Assembly: GCA_050290225.1 (NCBI GenBank)
Contig: JBNKHG010000023.1
Location: 6,443 to 70,442, forward strand
Direction: 5' to 3'
Source of the DNA: JBNKHG01 sp050290225
Lineage (GTDB): Bacteria; Pseudomonadota; Gammaproteobacteria; Pseudomonadales; Cellvibrionaceae
Length of the DNA stretch: 64,000 nt
This document shows positions 28,923 to 38,507 of the stretch, piece after piece. How positions within the stretch are numbered: position 1 is the stretch's first letter; the number at the start of each line of letters is the position of its first letter. The position numbers and the translations under genes were made by a program. A model generated the notes under the pieces. The model worked only from the letters and a program-made list of their open reading frames with translations, had not been told where the DNA came from and made no database searches.

Positions 28923-29036
28923 GCCGGTGTTCGGAAGCGTTGGAGGGACTGGAAATCCCGCATCCGCGCCCCCATGTTGAACATTGACCGCCACTGAAAC
29001 GATAGTGCCCAAATGATTGATCAACAGGAAACGGCC

Positions 29037-29852
29037 ATGAAATCGGAAACGAGCCCCCAAGCCGTCGATATTATCTGGCAACAGATTCGCGCTCAGACCC
29101 GCTGCCAAGCGGAGGCGGAACCTATTCTGGCCAGTTATCTGCACGCCACGATTTTGAATCACGACACCCTGGAAGCGGCCCTGAGCTTTCACCTGGCCAA
29201 TAAACTGGACAGCCCCACCGCGCCGGCGATGCTGATTCGCGAGGTGGTGTTGGAAGCCATGGAGGACGACCCGGGTATCGGGGAGGCGGTGCGAGCCGAT
29301 ATTGAGGCGGTAGCGACCCGGGATTCGGCTTGCTGCTCGCTGGCAACGCCCTTTTTGTTTTACAAGGGCTTCCACGCGCTGCAGGCGTATCGGGTGGCCC
29401 ACTGGCTGTGGAAACAGCATAGGGAGGCCTTAGCGCTGTTTTTGCAGAACCGGATTTCGGTGGTGTTCGGGGTGGACATTCATCCGGCAGCGCGAATCGG
29501 CAAGGGCATCATGCTGGATCACGCTACCGGGATTGTGATCGGGGAGACGGCAGTGGTGGAGGACAATGTCTCCATCATGCAATCGGTGACCCTGGGTGGT
29601 ACCGGTAAAGAGTCGGGCGATCGCCACCCGAAAGTGCGCGCCGGAGTGCTGATCAGTGCCGGTGCGAAGATTCTCGGCAATATTGAAATCGGGGAAGGCG
29701 CCAAGGTGGGTGCCGGCAGTGTGGTGCTAAAACCGGTTGAGCCACATACCACGGTGTCCGGCGTTCCCGCGAAAGTGGTGGGAAGACCCCGGAGCGACCA
29801 GCCTGCACTGGATATGAATCACGAGATCAATTGTGATATGGGAGAGGGTTAG
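29037..29852 (+). CDS. cysE: Serine O-acetyltransferase
   Basis: ATG 29037, with AGGA upstream, gives 271 residues, close to the E. coli length of 273; a start at 29013 lacks a ribosome site. The N-terminal helical domain is followed by a left-handed beta-helix of hexapeptide repeats. Visible parts are DIHPAARIGKGIMLDHATG, VIGETAVVEDNVSIMQ and TLGGTGKESGDRHP with catalytic Asp/His residues. It makes O-acetylserine for cysteine synthesis. The C-terminal tail ends NHEINCDMGEG; feedback sensitivity through this tail is likely. Confidence 0.95.
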   Translation: MKSETSPQAVDIIWQQIRAQTRCQAEAEPILASYLHATILNHDTLEAALSFHLANKLDSPTAPAMLIREVVLEAMEDDPGIGEAVRADIEAVATRDSACCSLATPFLFYKGFHALQAYRVAHWLWKQHREALALFLQNRISVVFGVDIHPAARIGKGIMLDHATGIVIGETAVVEDNVSIMQSVTLGGTGKESGDRHPKVRAGVLISAGAKILGNIEIGEGAKVGAGSVVLKPVEPHTTVSGVPAKVVGRPRSDQPALDMNHEINCDMGEG

Positions 29853-29898
29853 CACGCTTCACTGAAAAGCTCGACCATCCACAAGGGCATACGGACAA

Positions 29899-30852
29899 TC
29901 AGGCGCGCTCGATCGGAAAAGCGATAACATCTTGAATCGACTGCGCGCCTGTCGCCAGCATCAATAATCGATCCACTCCCAGAGCCACGCCCGCCGTTTC
30001 CGGCATGCCAGCCGCCAGGGCTGCAACCAACCGTTGATCCTCCGGATATTGGGGAAGGCCCAATTCCTGGCGATGGCGCAAGTCGCTTGCAAAGCGCCTC
30101 GCCTGTTCCTCCGCATCGGTGAGTTCCCAATAGCCATTGGCCAGTTCGATGCCCCCGACAAAGGCTTCAAAGCGCCTCGCCACCGGTTGACCCTGATCAT
30201 CGTTGCAAACTTTTGCCAAGGCGGACTGGCTGGCGGGATAGTCGTGGATAAACACCAGGCCTTCACCCAGTTGCGGCTCTATGGCGTGGGTGATCAGGAT
30301 ATCCAGCCAGGTATCGCGGTTGTCGTCGTCCCAATCGATATCCACCTGCTGTCGGGCGAGTTGTTGCAGGCGATCCAACCCGGCAGTGTGGGGATCGATG
30401 CCCAGATACCGTTGAAAAACCTCCCGGTAAGTGTACTTTTTGCAGGAGTTCAACTTCAGCACCGATTGAATCAACGCCGCCACTTCGTCCATCAACCGGT
30501 AGTCGTCAAAGCCGGGGCGATACCACTCCAGCATGACAAATTCCGGGTTGTGTTTTCTCCCTGCCTCACCGTTGCGAAAGGCCTTTCCTAGCGAATAAAT
30601 GGGACCACTGCCACTGGCCAGCAAGCGCTTCATGGCAAATTCCGGCGAGGTTTGCAGGTAGCAGTCACGGCCATTGCAATGGGCAACGATGGAATCGATA
30701 TGGGGATCGGTGGCGGCAGCGGCCGCCATCACCGGGACATCCACTTCCATAACCCCGCGTTGCAGGAAGAATTGCCGCAGCTGATGATACAGCCTCGCAC
30801 GGGCCTGCATTGCACTGAGAGAGGCCGTAGGTTGCCAATCGCGGGAAGACAT
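29899..30852 (-). CDS. epmA: EF-P--(R)-beta-lysine ligase (EpmA/PoxA/GenX)
   Basis: The 317-residue protein is a truncated class II lysyl-tRNA synthetase paralogue lacking the anticodon domain. It has motif 2 (FRNGEAGRKHNPEFVMLEWYRPG), YTYREVFQRYLGIDP and motif 3 (AGVALGVDRLLMLATG). It attaches beta-lysine to Lys34 of EF-P. The gene lies 80 bp downstream of efp on the same strand, and epmB is just across the efp promoter, so the whole lysylation system is clustered. Confidence 0.95.
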   Translation of the reverse strand: MSSRDWQPTASLSAMQARARLYHQLRQFFLQRGVMEVDVPVMAAAAATDPHIDSIVAHCNGRDCYLQTSPEFAMKRLLASGSGPIYSLGKAFRNGEAGRKHNPEFVMLEWYRPGFDDYRLMDEVAALIQSVLKLNSCKKYTYREVFQRYLGIDPHTAGLDRLQQLARQQVDIDWDDDNRDTWLDILITHAIEPQLGEGLVFIHDYPASQSALAKVCNDDQGQPVARRFEAFVGGIELANGYWELTDAEEQARRFASDLRHRQELGLPQYPEDQRLVAALAAGMPETAGVALGVDRLLMLATGAQSIQDVIAFPIERA

Positions 30853-30889
30853 AAACAGATCTGGAAGGCAGTGAATTCGAAATCGTAAC

Positions 30890-30913
30890 CCGCCGACCTG
30901 ATTCGGTCGGCGG
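30890..30913 (-). terminator. Hairpin between efp and epmA
   Basis: A perfect 9-bp stem CCGCCGACC (30890-30898) with GGTCGGCGG (30905-30913) stands 20 bp after the efp stop. The following minus-strand sequence (GTTACGATTTCG) is only weakly U-rich. It may act as an incomplete terminator that keeps EpmA levels far below EF-P levels, or as an mRNA-end stabiliser. Confidence 0.6.
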
Positions 30914-30932
30914 CACAGGTCTGTGGCCGAAC

Positions 30933-31502
30933 TCAGTCTTTGGCGCGGCCCAGGTATTCGCCGGTGCGGGTATCGACGCGCACGACATCCCCTTCGTTGA
31001 GGAACAGGGGAACTTTCACCACGGCGCCGGTCACCAGAGTGGCAGGTTTGGTGCCCCCCTGGGCGGTGTCGCCCTTGAGACCGGGATCGGTCTGGGCAAT
31101 TTCCAGCTCCACGTGGTTGGGCGGGGTTACCGCCAGGGGCGCACCGTTATAGAGGGTGATCACGTACTTGTCCTGCTCCTTGAGCCACTTGGCCGCATCA
31201 CCCACCGTCTTGGCGTCGGCCTGGTGCTGTTCGAAGGTGTCAGGCTCCATAAAGTGGAAGAACTCACCATCGTTGTAGAGGTATTCCATATCGAGATCGA
31301 TAACATCGGCGCCTTCGAGGGATTCGCCGGACTTGAAGGTGCGCTCCCAGACACGGCCGGTGTTGAGGTTGCGCAGTTTGACACGGTTAAAGGCCTGGCC
31401 TTTACCGGGTTTCACGAATTCGTTTTCCAGGATGGAGCAAGGCTCGCCGTCGAGCATTACTTTCAGACCACCGCGAAATTCATTGGTAGAATAGCTAGCC
31501 AT
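30933..31502 (-). CDS. efp: Translation elongation factor P
   Basis: The 189-residue, three-domain protein relieves ribosome stalling at polyproline. The modification loop is PGKGQAF with the acceptor Lys exactly at residue 34, matching E. coli EF-P that receives beta-lysine. This agrees with EpmA and EpmB next door. The C-terminal [19 protein letters not shown] is canonical. Confidence 0.97.
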   Translation of the reverse strand: MASYSTNEFRGGLKVMLDGEPCSILENEFVKPGKGQAFNRVKLRNLNTGRVWERTFKSGESLEGADVIDLDMEYLYNDGEFFHFMEPDTFEQHQADAKTVGDAAKWLKEQDKYVITLYNGAPLAVTPPNHVELEIAQTDPGLKGDTAQGGTKPATLVTGAVVKVPLFLNEGDVVRVDTRTGEYLGRAKD

Positions 31503-31584
31503 TCGATGTTCACCACAATAGACAGAGTTTTTCTAAAATGACTATCCAGTTACTTTCCAGTCACTTTCAAATCACAAAGGCGCT

Positions 31585-32592
31585 ATGATACCCCGAACCG
31601 AGCCCACATGGCAGCGCCAACGCTGGCAGGATGAACTGACGAACCTGGTCAGGGACCCGAAAGAGCTGTTCGAAATGCTGCAGCTGGACCCCAAACTCCT
31701 CGACGGCGCTATTGCCGCCTGCCGCCAGTTCCCACTGAGGGTGCCCCGTGGCTATGTCGCACGCATGCGAAAAGGCGATATCAACGATCCGTTGCTGAAA
31801 CAGGTTCTGCCGCTTGGCAGCGAGCTGCTGGCCGCCCCCGGATACAGTGCCGACCCCCTCGAGGAACAGGCAGCCAACCCCTATCCGGGCCTGATCCACA
31901 AGTATCGGGGCCGTGTCTTGCTGGTGGTGGCGGGAAACTGCGCCATTAACTGCCGCTACTGTTTTCGCCGTCACTTTCCCTACGCCGATAACAACCCGGG
32001 CCGCCAGGACTGGCAGTCGGCTCTGGATTACATTGCCGCCGACCCCGACATCCACGAAGTGATCTACAGCGGCGGCGATCCGCTGGCAGCATCGGACAAA
32101 CACCTGGCCTGGCTCACTGAATCTGTGGCGGCTATCCCCCACATCCGCCGCTTGCGTATCCACACACGCCTGCCGGTTGTGGTACCGAGCCGTATCGACG
32201 AGTCCAGCATGACATGGTTGACCGGGCATCGCCTGCAGACGGTCATAGTGCTTCACGCCAACCACGCCAATGAGATAGATACCGAAGTGGCGACCACTAT
32301 CGGCCGGCTCAAACAGGCGGGTATCACGGTGCTGAATCAAGCGGTATTGCTCAAGGGCGTCAATGACTCGGTGAAAACCCTGTCAGCGCTGAGCGAAACC
32401 CTGTTTGCCGCCGGCGCGCTGCCCTATTACCTGCACTTGCTGGACAAGGTGGCCGGCGCCCACCATTTTGAAGTGAGCGATACGGCCGCCAGGGCGCTCT
32501 ATCAGTCGCTTCTCGCGGCGCTGCCCGGTTATCTGGTACCCAAAATGGTACGGGAGCTGCCTGACCGGCCCTCAAAGGTGCCGGTATTGTGA
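31585..32592 (+). CDS. epmB: EF-P lysine 2,3-aminomutase (EpmB/YjeK)
   Basis: The 335-residue radical SAM enzyme has the cluster motif C119-x3-C123-x2-C126 (CAINCRYCFRRHFPY). It also has EVIYSGGDPLAASD and VLLKGVND, and the PLP-lysine region (SGALPYYLHLLDKVAG-like) near the C-terminus. It converts alpha-lysine to (R)-beta-lysine for EpmA. The gene is divergent from efp with an 82-bp shared promoter region. Confidence 0.95.
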   Translation: MIPRTEPTWQRQRWQDELTNLVRDPKELFEMLQLDPKLLDGAIAACRQFPLRVPRGYVARMRKGDINDPLLKQVLPLGSELLAAPGYSADPLEEQAANPYPGLIHKYRGRVLLVVAGNCAINCRYCFRRHFPYADNNPGRQDWQSALDYIAADPDIHEVIYSGGDPLAASDKHLAWLTESVAAIPHIRRLRIHTRLPVVVPSRIDESSMTWLTGHRLQTVIVLHANHANEIDTEVATTIGRLKQAGITVLNQAVLLKGVNDSVKTLSALSETLFAAGALPYYLHLLDKVAGAHHFEVSDTAARALYQSLLAALPGYLVPKMVRELPDRPSKVPVL

Positions 32593-32786
32593 CTGCCAGG
32601 AATACCTCCCCTCGTCATTGCCGGCAGTGGTTTTTGTGACAGTGACGCGAAAAAGTGGTATCAATAGCGTGTTCCATAAATCCGCCAGCCAATGCGACAC
32701 ACGAGTTCTTTAACGTCAGGCAACCGGTGGAGAGCGAGTTCTATAATTAACGCCAGGAAGCAATGACTAAGCTGTTCAACTAAAAA

Positions 32787-34580
32787 ATGGATAACCTCAA
32801 CCAGGAACTATTTTCGCGACTCACGCTGCCAGAGCAAGACCTGTCAAAGCTGAGTTTCTGCAACAGCAATCGGGTGGCCAGAGTCAAAGAGTGGGTGGAG
32901 TCACTGCCTGCAACCCGCATCAGCTACACCGGTGTTCAGCTCTACAAGGCGCTACCGGAACTGGCACGACTGAAGACAGAACCGTCGACACGAATTCAGA
33001 TGCTGGAAGACCTGCGCCCCTATGTGCAACAGTGCATCGAGGGGCTGTCGCGTGAGTTCCTCAACCAGCCGCTTATACTCCCCGAAGCAGGGTTGAAAAC
33101 CGCGACTATTGCCCAGGCCCTCCAGAAGCATATGAGCCACGCCTATCTGGTGGCAGCCAGGGATCTCTGTGACAAGGCCAAAGCCGCGGGCAAGAAGCAG
33201 CAGCACAAATACCGAAAGCCCCTCGACCTGGCCATACACCGGGCCATCAGCGGTCTCGGGCTGCAGCTATTGCGCAGCTACCAGCTCTACACCCCGGTCT
33301 CGACACAGCTGTGGGCTCAGCTGCATGTACTTTTTAAGCTGGCCGAAGAGTTCCAACTGCTGGACACAATTATCGCCGACCCCACGCTTACCCACACCAC
33401 CGGCTGCAGCCTGCGCCAGGCTTATCTGCGTGTACTGATGATGGCCTGCGCCCGCGCCAACCAGCTGCGTCAAAGTGAAGTCAGTGCCCTCTACTCGGGG
33501 TTAGAACTCTGGTGTGACGCTGTCAACCTCAGCGAATCCGGCGAGACCAGCAGCAATAACCAATTTGCGGTAAACCTGTCAGGTGAACTGCCGCCGATGT
33601 ACAAATCCCGCTTTAGTGGTGGGAGTGATGACGATATCCGTGAACTGGAAACCCGCAGACTGATCACCGCCCTGCAAAAGCACAGCGAAAATGCCAGCCA
33701 CACCGAACTCAAGGGTGACATTCGCATCGCCCGGGAAATCACCCCGGCCTTGCTCGCGCACTTGATCGACGCCTGGAGCCAAACTCGACAACGCCAACAT
33801 GAACGCCGCTTGACCAACACCAGTGTGGAGATCACTGTGGGGTTGTCGAACCTGCATTTCTTCCTGTCCAATGAGGTACCGTTTCGGGATTTTCTGTCCG
33901 CCGATTCATCACACGTTGCCCTTTCAGGAGATATCCCGCAACGCTTTGCCGCCCGGCAGACAAGTGTGGAACACGATCCCTGGGAAACCGCCTTCGATGC
34001 CGGCGGCAACCTATTCCCGGAATCACTGCTCAATCGCAAGGAAGACAGCGTTCAGCAACAAGCGCCGATTTACACCATCAAAGTATTTGATACCAGCCCC
34101 GGAGGATACTGCCTCGACTGGCGTGGCGAGATTCCCCAGCAGCTCAATGCCGGTGAATTACTGGGGGTACGCGAAGCCGGTCGCCGCAAGTGGAGCATTT
34201 GCGTCATTCGATGGATTCGCCAGTCCAGAGCCGCCACCCAGATCGGCATCCAGATTCTGGCGTCCAAAGCAACACCCTACGGTGCTTCCATGATACAAAC
34301 GTCCGGAGAGAACACCGGCTACCTGCGAGCCCTGATGCTGCCACCCCTCAAAGCGGTTAACCAGCCCGCCAGCATAATTACTTCAGTCCTGCCTTTCCGG
34401 GAATACTGCAAGGTCAAGCTCAAGGCGCACGGCGAGGAGTCCACTATCCAGTTGACCGAGCGCCTGTTCGCCACCGGATCTATCAGCCAATTCTGTTTTC
34501 GTGAGCTGGAAACCGTCAAACCCGACAACAAGCACTCGTCACAGGGGCCGGATAGCTTCAAATCCGCATGGGACGAATAA
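32787..34580 (+). CDS. PilZ-like protein, partner gene of fimX
   Basis: The 597-residue soluble protein has a long alpha-helical N-terminal part (residues 1-420) of no recognised family. A C-terminal PilZ-like beta-barrel begins near 428 (YTIKVFDTSPGGYCLDWRG). It contains the DxSxxG half of the c-di-GMP motif (Asp435, Ser437, Gly440), while the RxxxR half is not evident, so ligand binding is uncertain. It directly precedes fimX. The same order (a large hypothetical gene, then fimX, then serB) occurs in Pseudomonas aeruginosa, hinting at a role in type IV pilus control. Confidence 0.75.
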   Translation: MDNLNQELFSRLTLPEQDLSKLSFCNSNRVARVKEWVESLPATRISYTGVQLYKALPELARLKTEPSTRIQMLEDLRPYVQQCIEGLSREFLNQPLILPEAGLKTATIAQALQKHMSHAYLVAARDLCDKAKAAGKKQQHKYRKPLDLAIHRAISGLGLQLLRSYQLYTPVSTQLWAQLHVLFKLAEEFQLLDTIIADPTLTHTTGCSLRQAYLRVLMMACARANQLRQSEVSALYSGLELWCDAVNLSESGETSSNNQFAVNLSGELPPMYKSRFSGGSDDDIRELETRRLITALQKHSENASHTELKGDIRIAREITPALLAHLIDAWSQTRQRQHERRLTNTSVEITVGLSNLHFFLSNEVPFRDFLSADSSHVALSGDIPQRFAARQTSVEHDPWETAFDAGGNLFPESLLNRKEDSVQQQAPIYTIKVFDTSPGGYCLDWRGEIPQQLNAGELLGVREAGRRKWSICVIRWIRQSRAATQIGIQILASKATPYGASMIQTSGENTGYLRALMLPPLKAVNQPASIITSVLPFREYCKVKLKAHGEESTIQLTERLFATGSISQFCFRELETVKPDNKHSSQGPDSFKSAWDE

Positions 34581-34702
34581 CCTCATACCCAATGAAAGAA
34601 TTACGAGTGCATAGGTCTCATTAATTGAAGCAGACTGGCGAACAACGGTTGAGCTGGCACTATAGAATTAAGTACTATTACGCCCCAGCCCCCATTAGCG
34701 TA

Positions 34703-34721
34703 TGTCAATTGCCAATTGACA
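34703..34721. promoter_or_regulatory. Perfect 19-bp palindrome upstream of fimX
   Basis: TGTCAATTG, a central C, then CAATTGACA form a perfect inverted repeat about 150 bp before the fimX start. It has no U-tract and sits in a 286-bp non-coding gap, so a dimeric regulator site is more likely than a terminator. The regulator is unknown. Confidence 0.5.
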
Positions 34722-34866
34722 CACAGCAATTTTAACAACCGCCTCAGTGTTAACCGATAGCTTGCATGTGGCTATCCTTATGTAATTGACGAGTGCGGCG
34801 GTTTATAAATGTCCCTTGAAATCTCCGCGGGGATTTGGACGGAAGCCAAAGAGTGTAGTTACCCCT

Positions 34867-36981
34867 GTGAACCCCAACGCCACAATCAGATTGCTGATCA
34901 TCAATGACTCGCGCGATGAGGCTGAGCGCTTGATTAGCATGCTGAACAACGCCGGGCGACCGTCGCGACCGCAGCATATTGACAGCGAAGAAGGCCTGGC
35001 CAAGCTGCTCCAGGAGCAAGTCTGGGACCTGCTGATCGGCCATGACACCAGCCAAAAGCTGACTCCCTCCAATGCCATCAAGCAGATTAAGCGCCTCAAC
35101 AAAGATGTTCCCGTGATCCTGCAAACCGATAGCGAGAGCACCCAGGCCGTTGTCGAGGGATTAAAACTGGGCGCCACCGACGTGGTGCGCCTGGATGATG
35201 ACCAGCATCTACTACTCGTCATTCAGCGCGAACTGGAAAACTGTGAGCAGCGCAGGGCCCGACGCATGGCAGATCGCCAGCGGCAGGAGGCAGAGCGTCG
35301 CTGCCAGCAATTGCTCGACAGCTCTCGCGACGCCATCGCCTATGTACAGGACGGCATGTTTCTCTATGCCAACGAATCGTTTGCCGAGTGCTTTGGCTAC
35401 CAGGATAAAGACGACATCGATTGTATGCCTGTGATCGATATGGTTGCCGAGCGTGACCAGGACAAGATCAAGGCCTTTCTCAAGGAATTTAATCTCAAGG
35501 GGGATGACGCCGAGAGCCATACGCTTGAGTTCAACGGCATCTGTATGGATGGTCAGGTAATCCCTGTCGCAGTAACCGTTGCCCACGCCATTTACGACGA
35601 AGAACCCTGCACCCAACTGATGATTTACACCGGCGACAGCGATAGCAGCAACGCGGAGCTGGAAGCCGAACTCAAACAGATCAAGCACCAGGACCTGGTA
35701 ACCGGCCTCTACAACCGTCACTACCTGCTCGACACATTGGCACGGACGGTAAACGACTCCAACAGCGATACGCAGGCCCATGCCTTGTTGCATATCGACA
35801 TTGATCACTTTGTCACCAAAATCCAACCCGCCCTGGGCATGGCCGGCTCCGACATGCTGCTCAATTCCGTGGCGAACCTGCTGAAGGAGCAATGCTCCGA
35901 AGCGGACACACTGGGACGTTTTGGCTCCGAATCGTTTTTGCTGTTGCTGGCCAACACCGATGCGGACTCAGCCCTGAAAAAAGCGGAAAACCTGTGTCAT
36001 CGGGTGGAAGAGCAAATTTTTGAAATAGATGGGAAAACCCAGCAGGCAACCGTCAGTATCGGCGTCTCTCTGATCAACGAAACCTCCTCCAACGCTGAGG
36101 CGGTGGTGGACCAGGCCATAAAGGCCAGCGAGTCGGTGCGTCAGCGCTACGGCGCCGCCGGCGTGGGCAACGGCGCCAGTCTTTACGAGCCGCCCCTGAT
36201 CGAAGAGGGCCAGCCTCTTCAGGAGCAGGAAGTGCTGGCGGCGGTACAACGCGCCCTCGACAAAAACCGCTTCCGGCTGCTGTTCCAACCGATCATTAGC
36301 CTGCGTGGCGAGGAAGAGGAACACTACGAAGTCCTGTTACGCATGCTCGACGAGAATGACGAGGAAGTTATTCCGAGCCATTTTCTTGAAGTCGCGGAGA
36401 AAATGGGAGCCATTACCAAGATCGACCGCTGGGTGATTCTGGAAGCGATCAAACTGCTGTCGGAGCACCGCACCAAGGGCAACCAGACCAGATTGATCGT
36501 TAACCTCAGCAGCCAATCCCTGTGTGACGAAACACTGCTGCCTTGGCTCAACGTGGCCTTCAAAGCCGCTAAACTTCCGGCCGATACCATCCTGTTCCAG
36601 GTTCGCGAAGTGGACGCTACCAACCACCTCAACGCGGCCAAGGCTTTTGCCAAAGGCATTAAAGCCATGCACAGTGCCATGTCGATCAGTAATTTCGGTT
36701 GTTCTCTCAACCCTTTCAACACCCTCAAGCACATCGATGCCCAGTACATAAAGGTACACGGATCCTTTACCCTGGACATTCAGAACAATAACGAGAGCCC
36801 GGAAGCCCTGACCCAACTGATTGGGCGGCTGCACGAACAGGGGAAAACCACGATCGTACCCTACGTGGAAAATGCCAGCGTGCTGTCAACGCTATGGCAG
36901 GCGGGGGTGCACTATATCCAGGGCCACTATTTGCAGGCACCGACGGCAGAAATGGACTACGACTTCGGGATGGACGAGTAA
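34867..36981 (+). CDS. fimX: FimX-type c-di-GMP receptor (degenerate REC-PAS-GGDEF-EAL)
   Basis: GTG 34867 aligns the N-terminus (NATIRLLIINDSRDEAERL) with known FimX proteins and gives 704 residues; a TTG at 34786 would add 27. Domains in order are a REC-like fold (phosphoacceptor replaced in WDLLIGHDT), PAS (about 135-260), GGDEF and EAL. The GGDEF motif reads GSESF (near 352). The EAL motif reads EVLLR (near 487), with NFG in place of DFG and KVH in place of KID. All catalytic signatures are therefore altered. As in P. aeruginosa FimX it should act as a c-di-GMP sensor for type IV pilus assembly. Confidence 0.88.
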   Translation: MNPNATIRLLIINDSRDEAERLISMLNNAGRPSRPQHIDSEEGLAKLLQEQVWDLLIGHDTSQKLTPSNAIKQIKRLNKDVPVILQTDSESTQAVVEGLKLGATDVVRLDDDQHLLLVIQRELENCEQRRARRMADRQRQEAERRCQQLLDSSRDAIAYVQDGMFLYANESFAECFGYQDKDDIDCMPVIDMVAERDQDKIKAFLKEFNLKGDDAESHTLEFNGICMDGQVIPVAVTVAHAIYDEEPCTQLMIYTGDSDSSNAELEAELKQIKHQDLVTGLYNRHYLLDTLARTVNDSNSDTQAHALLHIDIDHFVTKIQPALGMAGSDMLLNSVANLLKEQCSEADTLGRFGSESFLLLLANTDADSALKKAENLCHRVEEQIFEIDGKTQQATVSIGVSLINETSSNAEAVVDQAIKASESVRQRYGAAGVGNGASLYEPPLIEEGQPLQEQEVLAAVQRALDKNRFRLLFQPIISLRGEEEEHYEVLLRMLDENDEEVIPSHFLEVAEKMGAITKIDRWVILEAIKLLSEHRTKGNQTRLIVNLSSQSLCDETLLPWLNVAFKAAKLPADTILFQVREVDATNHLNAAKAFAKGIKAMHSAMSISNFGCSLNPFNTLKHIDAQYIKVHGSFTLDIQNNNESPEALTQLIGRLHEQGKTTIVPYVENASVLSTLWQAGVHYIQGHYLQAPTAEMDYDFGMDE

Positions 36982-37040
36982 GTCGCTGTTCACAGGGGGT
37001 CGCGCCCAGGACACAGAATGCCTCGGCGCCCGCAAACCCT

Positions 37041-37110
37041 CTTGGCAACAATCCCTTGGCAACAATCCCTTGGCAACAACCCCTTGGCAACAACCTCCTG
37101 GTAACAAATA
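37041..37110. repeat. Five 14-bp tandem repeats between fimX and serB
   Basis: The unit CTTGGCAACAATCC is repeated with period 14 at 37041, 37055, 37069 (AACCC ending), 37083 and 37097 (diverged, CCTGGTAACAAATA). The array fills most of the 132-bp gap between the convergent fimX and serB genes. There are no spacers, so it is not a CRISPR. Slippage-prone copy number is likely. Confidence 0.9.
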
Positions 37111-37113
37111 GTC

Positions 37114-38325
37114 TTACACCGTATCCCGGTCTCTGAAGCCGATCAGGTAGAGAATCGCGTCCAACCCCAGATTAGAAATCGACTGTTTGGCAGACGCCTG
37201 GACCAGAGGCTTGGCCCGGAAAGCAATGCCCAAACCGGCAATGCTCAACATGGGCAGGTCGTTGGCGCCATCACCTACCGCAATTACCTGCTCCAGCGAC
37301 AGTTGCTCCCGGGCCGCCAACTCCCGCAACAACTCGGCCTTGCGTTTGCCATCCACCACCGTGCCCACCACATTGCCCGTCACCTTGCCATCGACGATTT
37401 CCAACTCGTTCGCATAAACATAATCGATACCCAGCTTCTGCTGCAGGTGGCGCCCAAAATAGTTGAAACCGCCGGAGAGAATGGCGGTTTTGTAGCCCAA
37501 CTGTTTCAGGGTAGAGATCAGGCGCTCGGCACCCTCGGTAATGGGCAGGCGCTCGGCGATGCGGGCCAGCACGGATTCATCCAAGCCCTGCAACAAAGCC
37601 ATGCGACGGGCAAAACTCTCGGTAAAATCGAGCTCGCCGCGCATGGCTGATTCCGTAATAGCCGCCACCTGCCCGCCGACACCGGCCTCCTTGGCCAGCT
37701 CGTCGATCACTTCCGCTTCAATCAGGGTGGAATCCATATCGAAGCACACCAGGCGACGGTTACGACGATAGACATTATCTTCCTGGCAGGCCACGTCGGC
37801 GTCCAGTCGCGCGGACAATTCCATAAAATCCGTCCGCAGGGCGCTCAGGTCGGCCACTTCGCCACGCGCTGAAAATTCCACGCAGGCCTTGCTCTGCTCC
37901 TCGACGCAGTCAAGGTCAATGCGGCCGGTCAGGCGATTGATGTTGTCGATATTCAAACCGTGCTTGGCAGCCACGGCAGTCACTTCGGAAATCTGCCGCG
38001 CCGTCACCTTGCGTGCCAGCAAAGTGACAATATGACGCGCCTTACCCTGGTGGCTTACCCACTCGCTGTAACTGTCCTCATCGATGGGCTGGAACCGGAC
38101 CTGCATCCCGAGTTCGTGAACACGGTAGAGAATATCCTTCACCACCGGCGAATTCTCGAACGCCTGGGGAATTTCCGCCAATATCCCCAAGGTCAGGGTA
38201 TCGTGAATCACCGCCTGACCAATATCGAGAATATTTGCCTGATACTGCGCCAGGATGGAGGTGATGGCCGAGGTCACTCCGGGGCGGTCTTCGCCACTGA
38301 TATTGATCAGGATAATTTCTTTCAC
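37114..38325 (-). CDS. serB: Phosphoserine phosphatase with tandem ACT-like N-terminus
   Basis: The 403-residue protein has two ACT-like regulatory halves at about 1-180 (INISGEDRPGVTSAI and HIVTLLARKVTARQI). A HAD hydrolase domain follows, with nucleophile motif FDMDSTLIEAEVIDELA (Asp196, Asp198), SGGFNYFG and GDGANDLPML. It performs the last step of serine synthesis. The long form with ACT domains is usual in pseudomonads and relatives. It converges with fimX. Confidence 0.96.
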   Translation of the reverse strand: MKEIILINISGEDRPGVTSAITSILAQYQANILDIGQAVIHDTLTLGILAEIPQAFENSPVVKDILYRVHELGMQVRFQPIDEDSYSEWVSHQGKARHIVTLLARKVTARQISEVTAVAAKHGLNIDNINRLTGRIDLDCVEEQSKACVEFSARGEVADLSALRTDFMELSARLDADVACQEDNVYRRNRRLVCFDMDSTLIEAEVIDELAKEAGVGGQVAAITESAMRGELDFTESFARRMALLQGLDESVLARIAERLPITEGAERLISTLKQLGYKTAILSGGFNYFGRHLQQKLGIDYVYANELEIVDGKVTGNVVGTVVDGKRKAELLRELAAREQLSLEQVIAVGDGANDLPMLSIAGLGIAFRAKPLVQASAKQSISNLGLDAILYLIGFRDRDTV

Positions 38326-38507
38326 TGAGAAAATCTCTTTGCGGTCTGCGGGAAATTTGCGGCGGCCATTATATAGCTTTCCCAGGCAATTAGGCTAAAA
38401 TGGCGCAGCCAGCGTTACTACCTGGCGGTAAAGCCCGATCATCGTCAAGCCAGTCGCCCCTATACGTTGCTGGCCACACACTCTGAGGTCATAACGATAA
38501 CAACCCC

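Noticed and set aside
37041..37110. Possible CRISPR array
   Set aside because: 14-bp direct repeats without spacers and no cas genes in the window.
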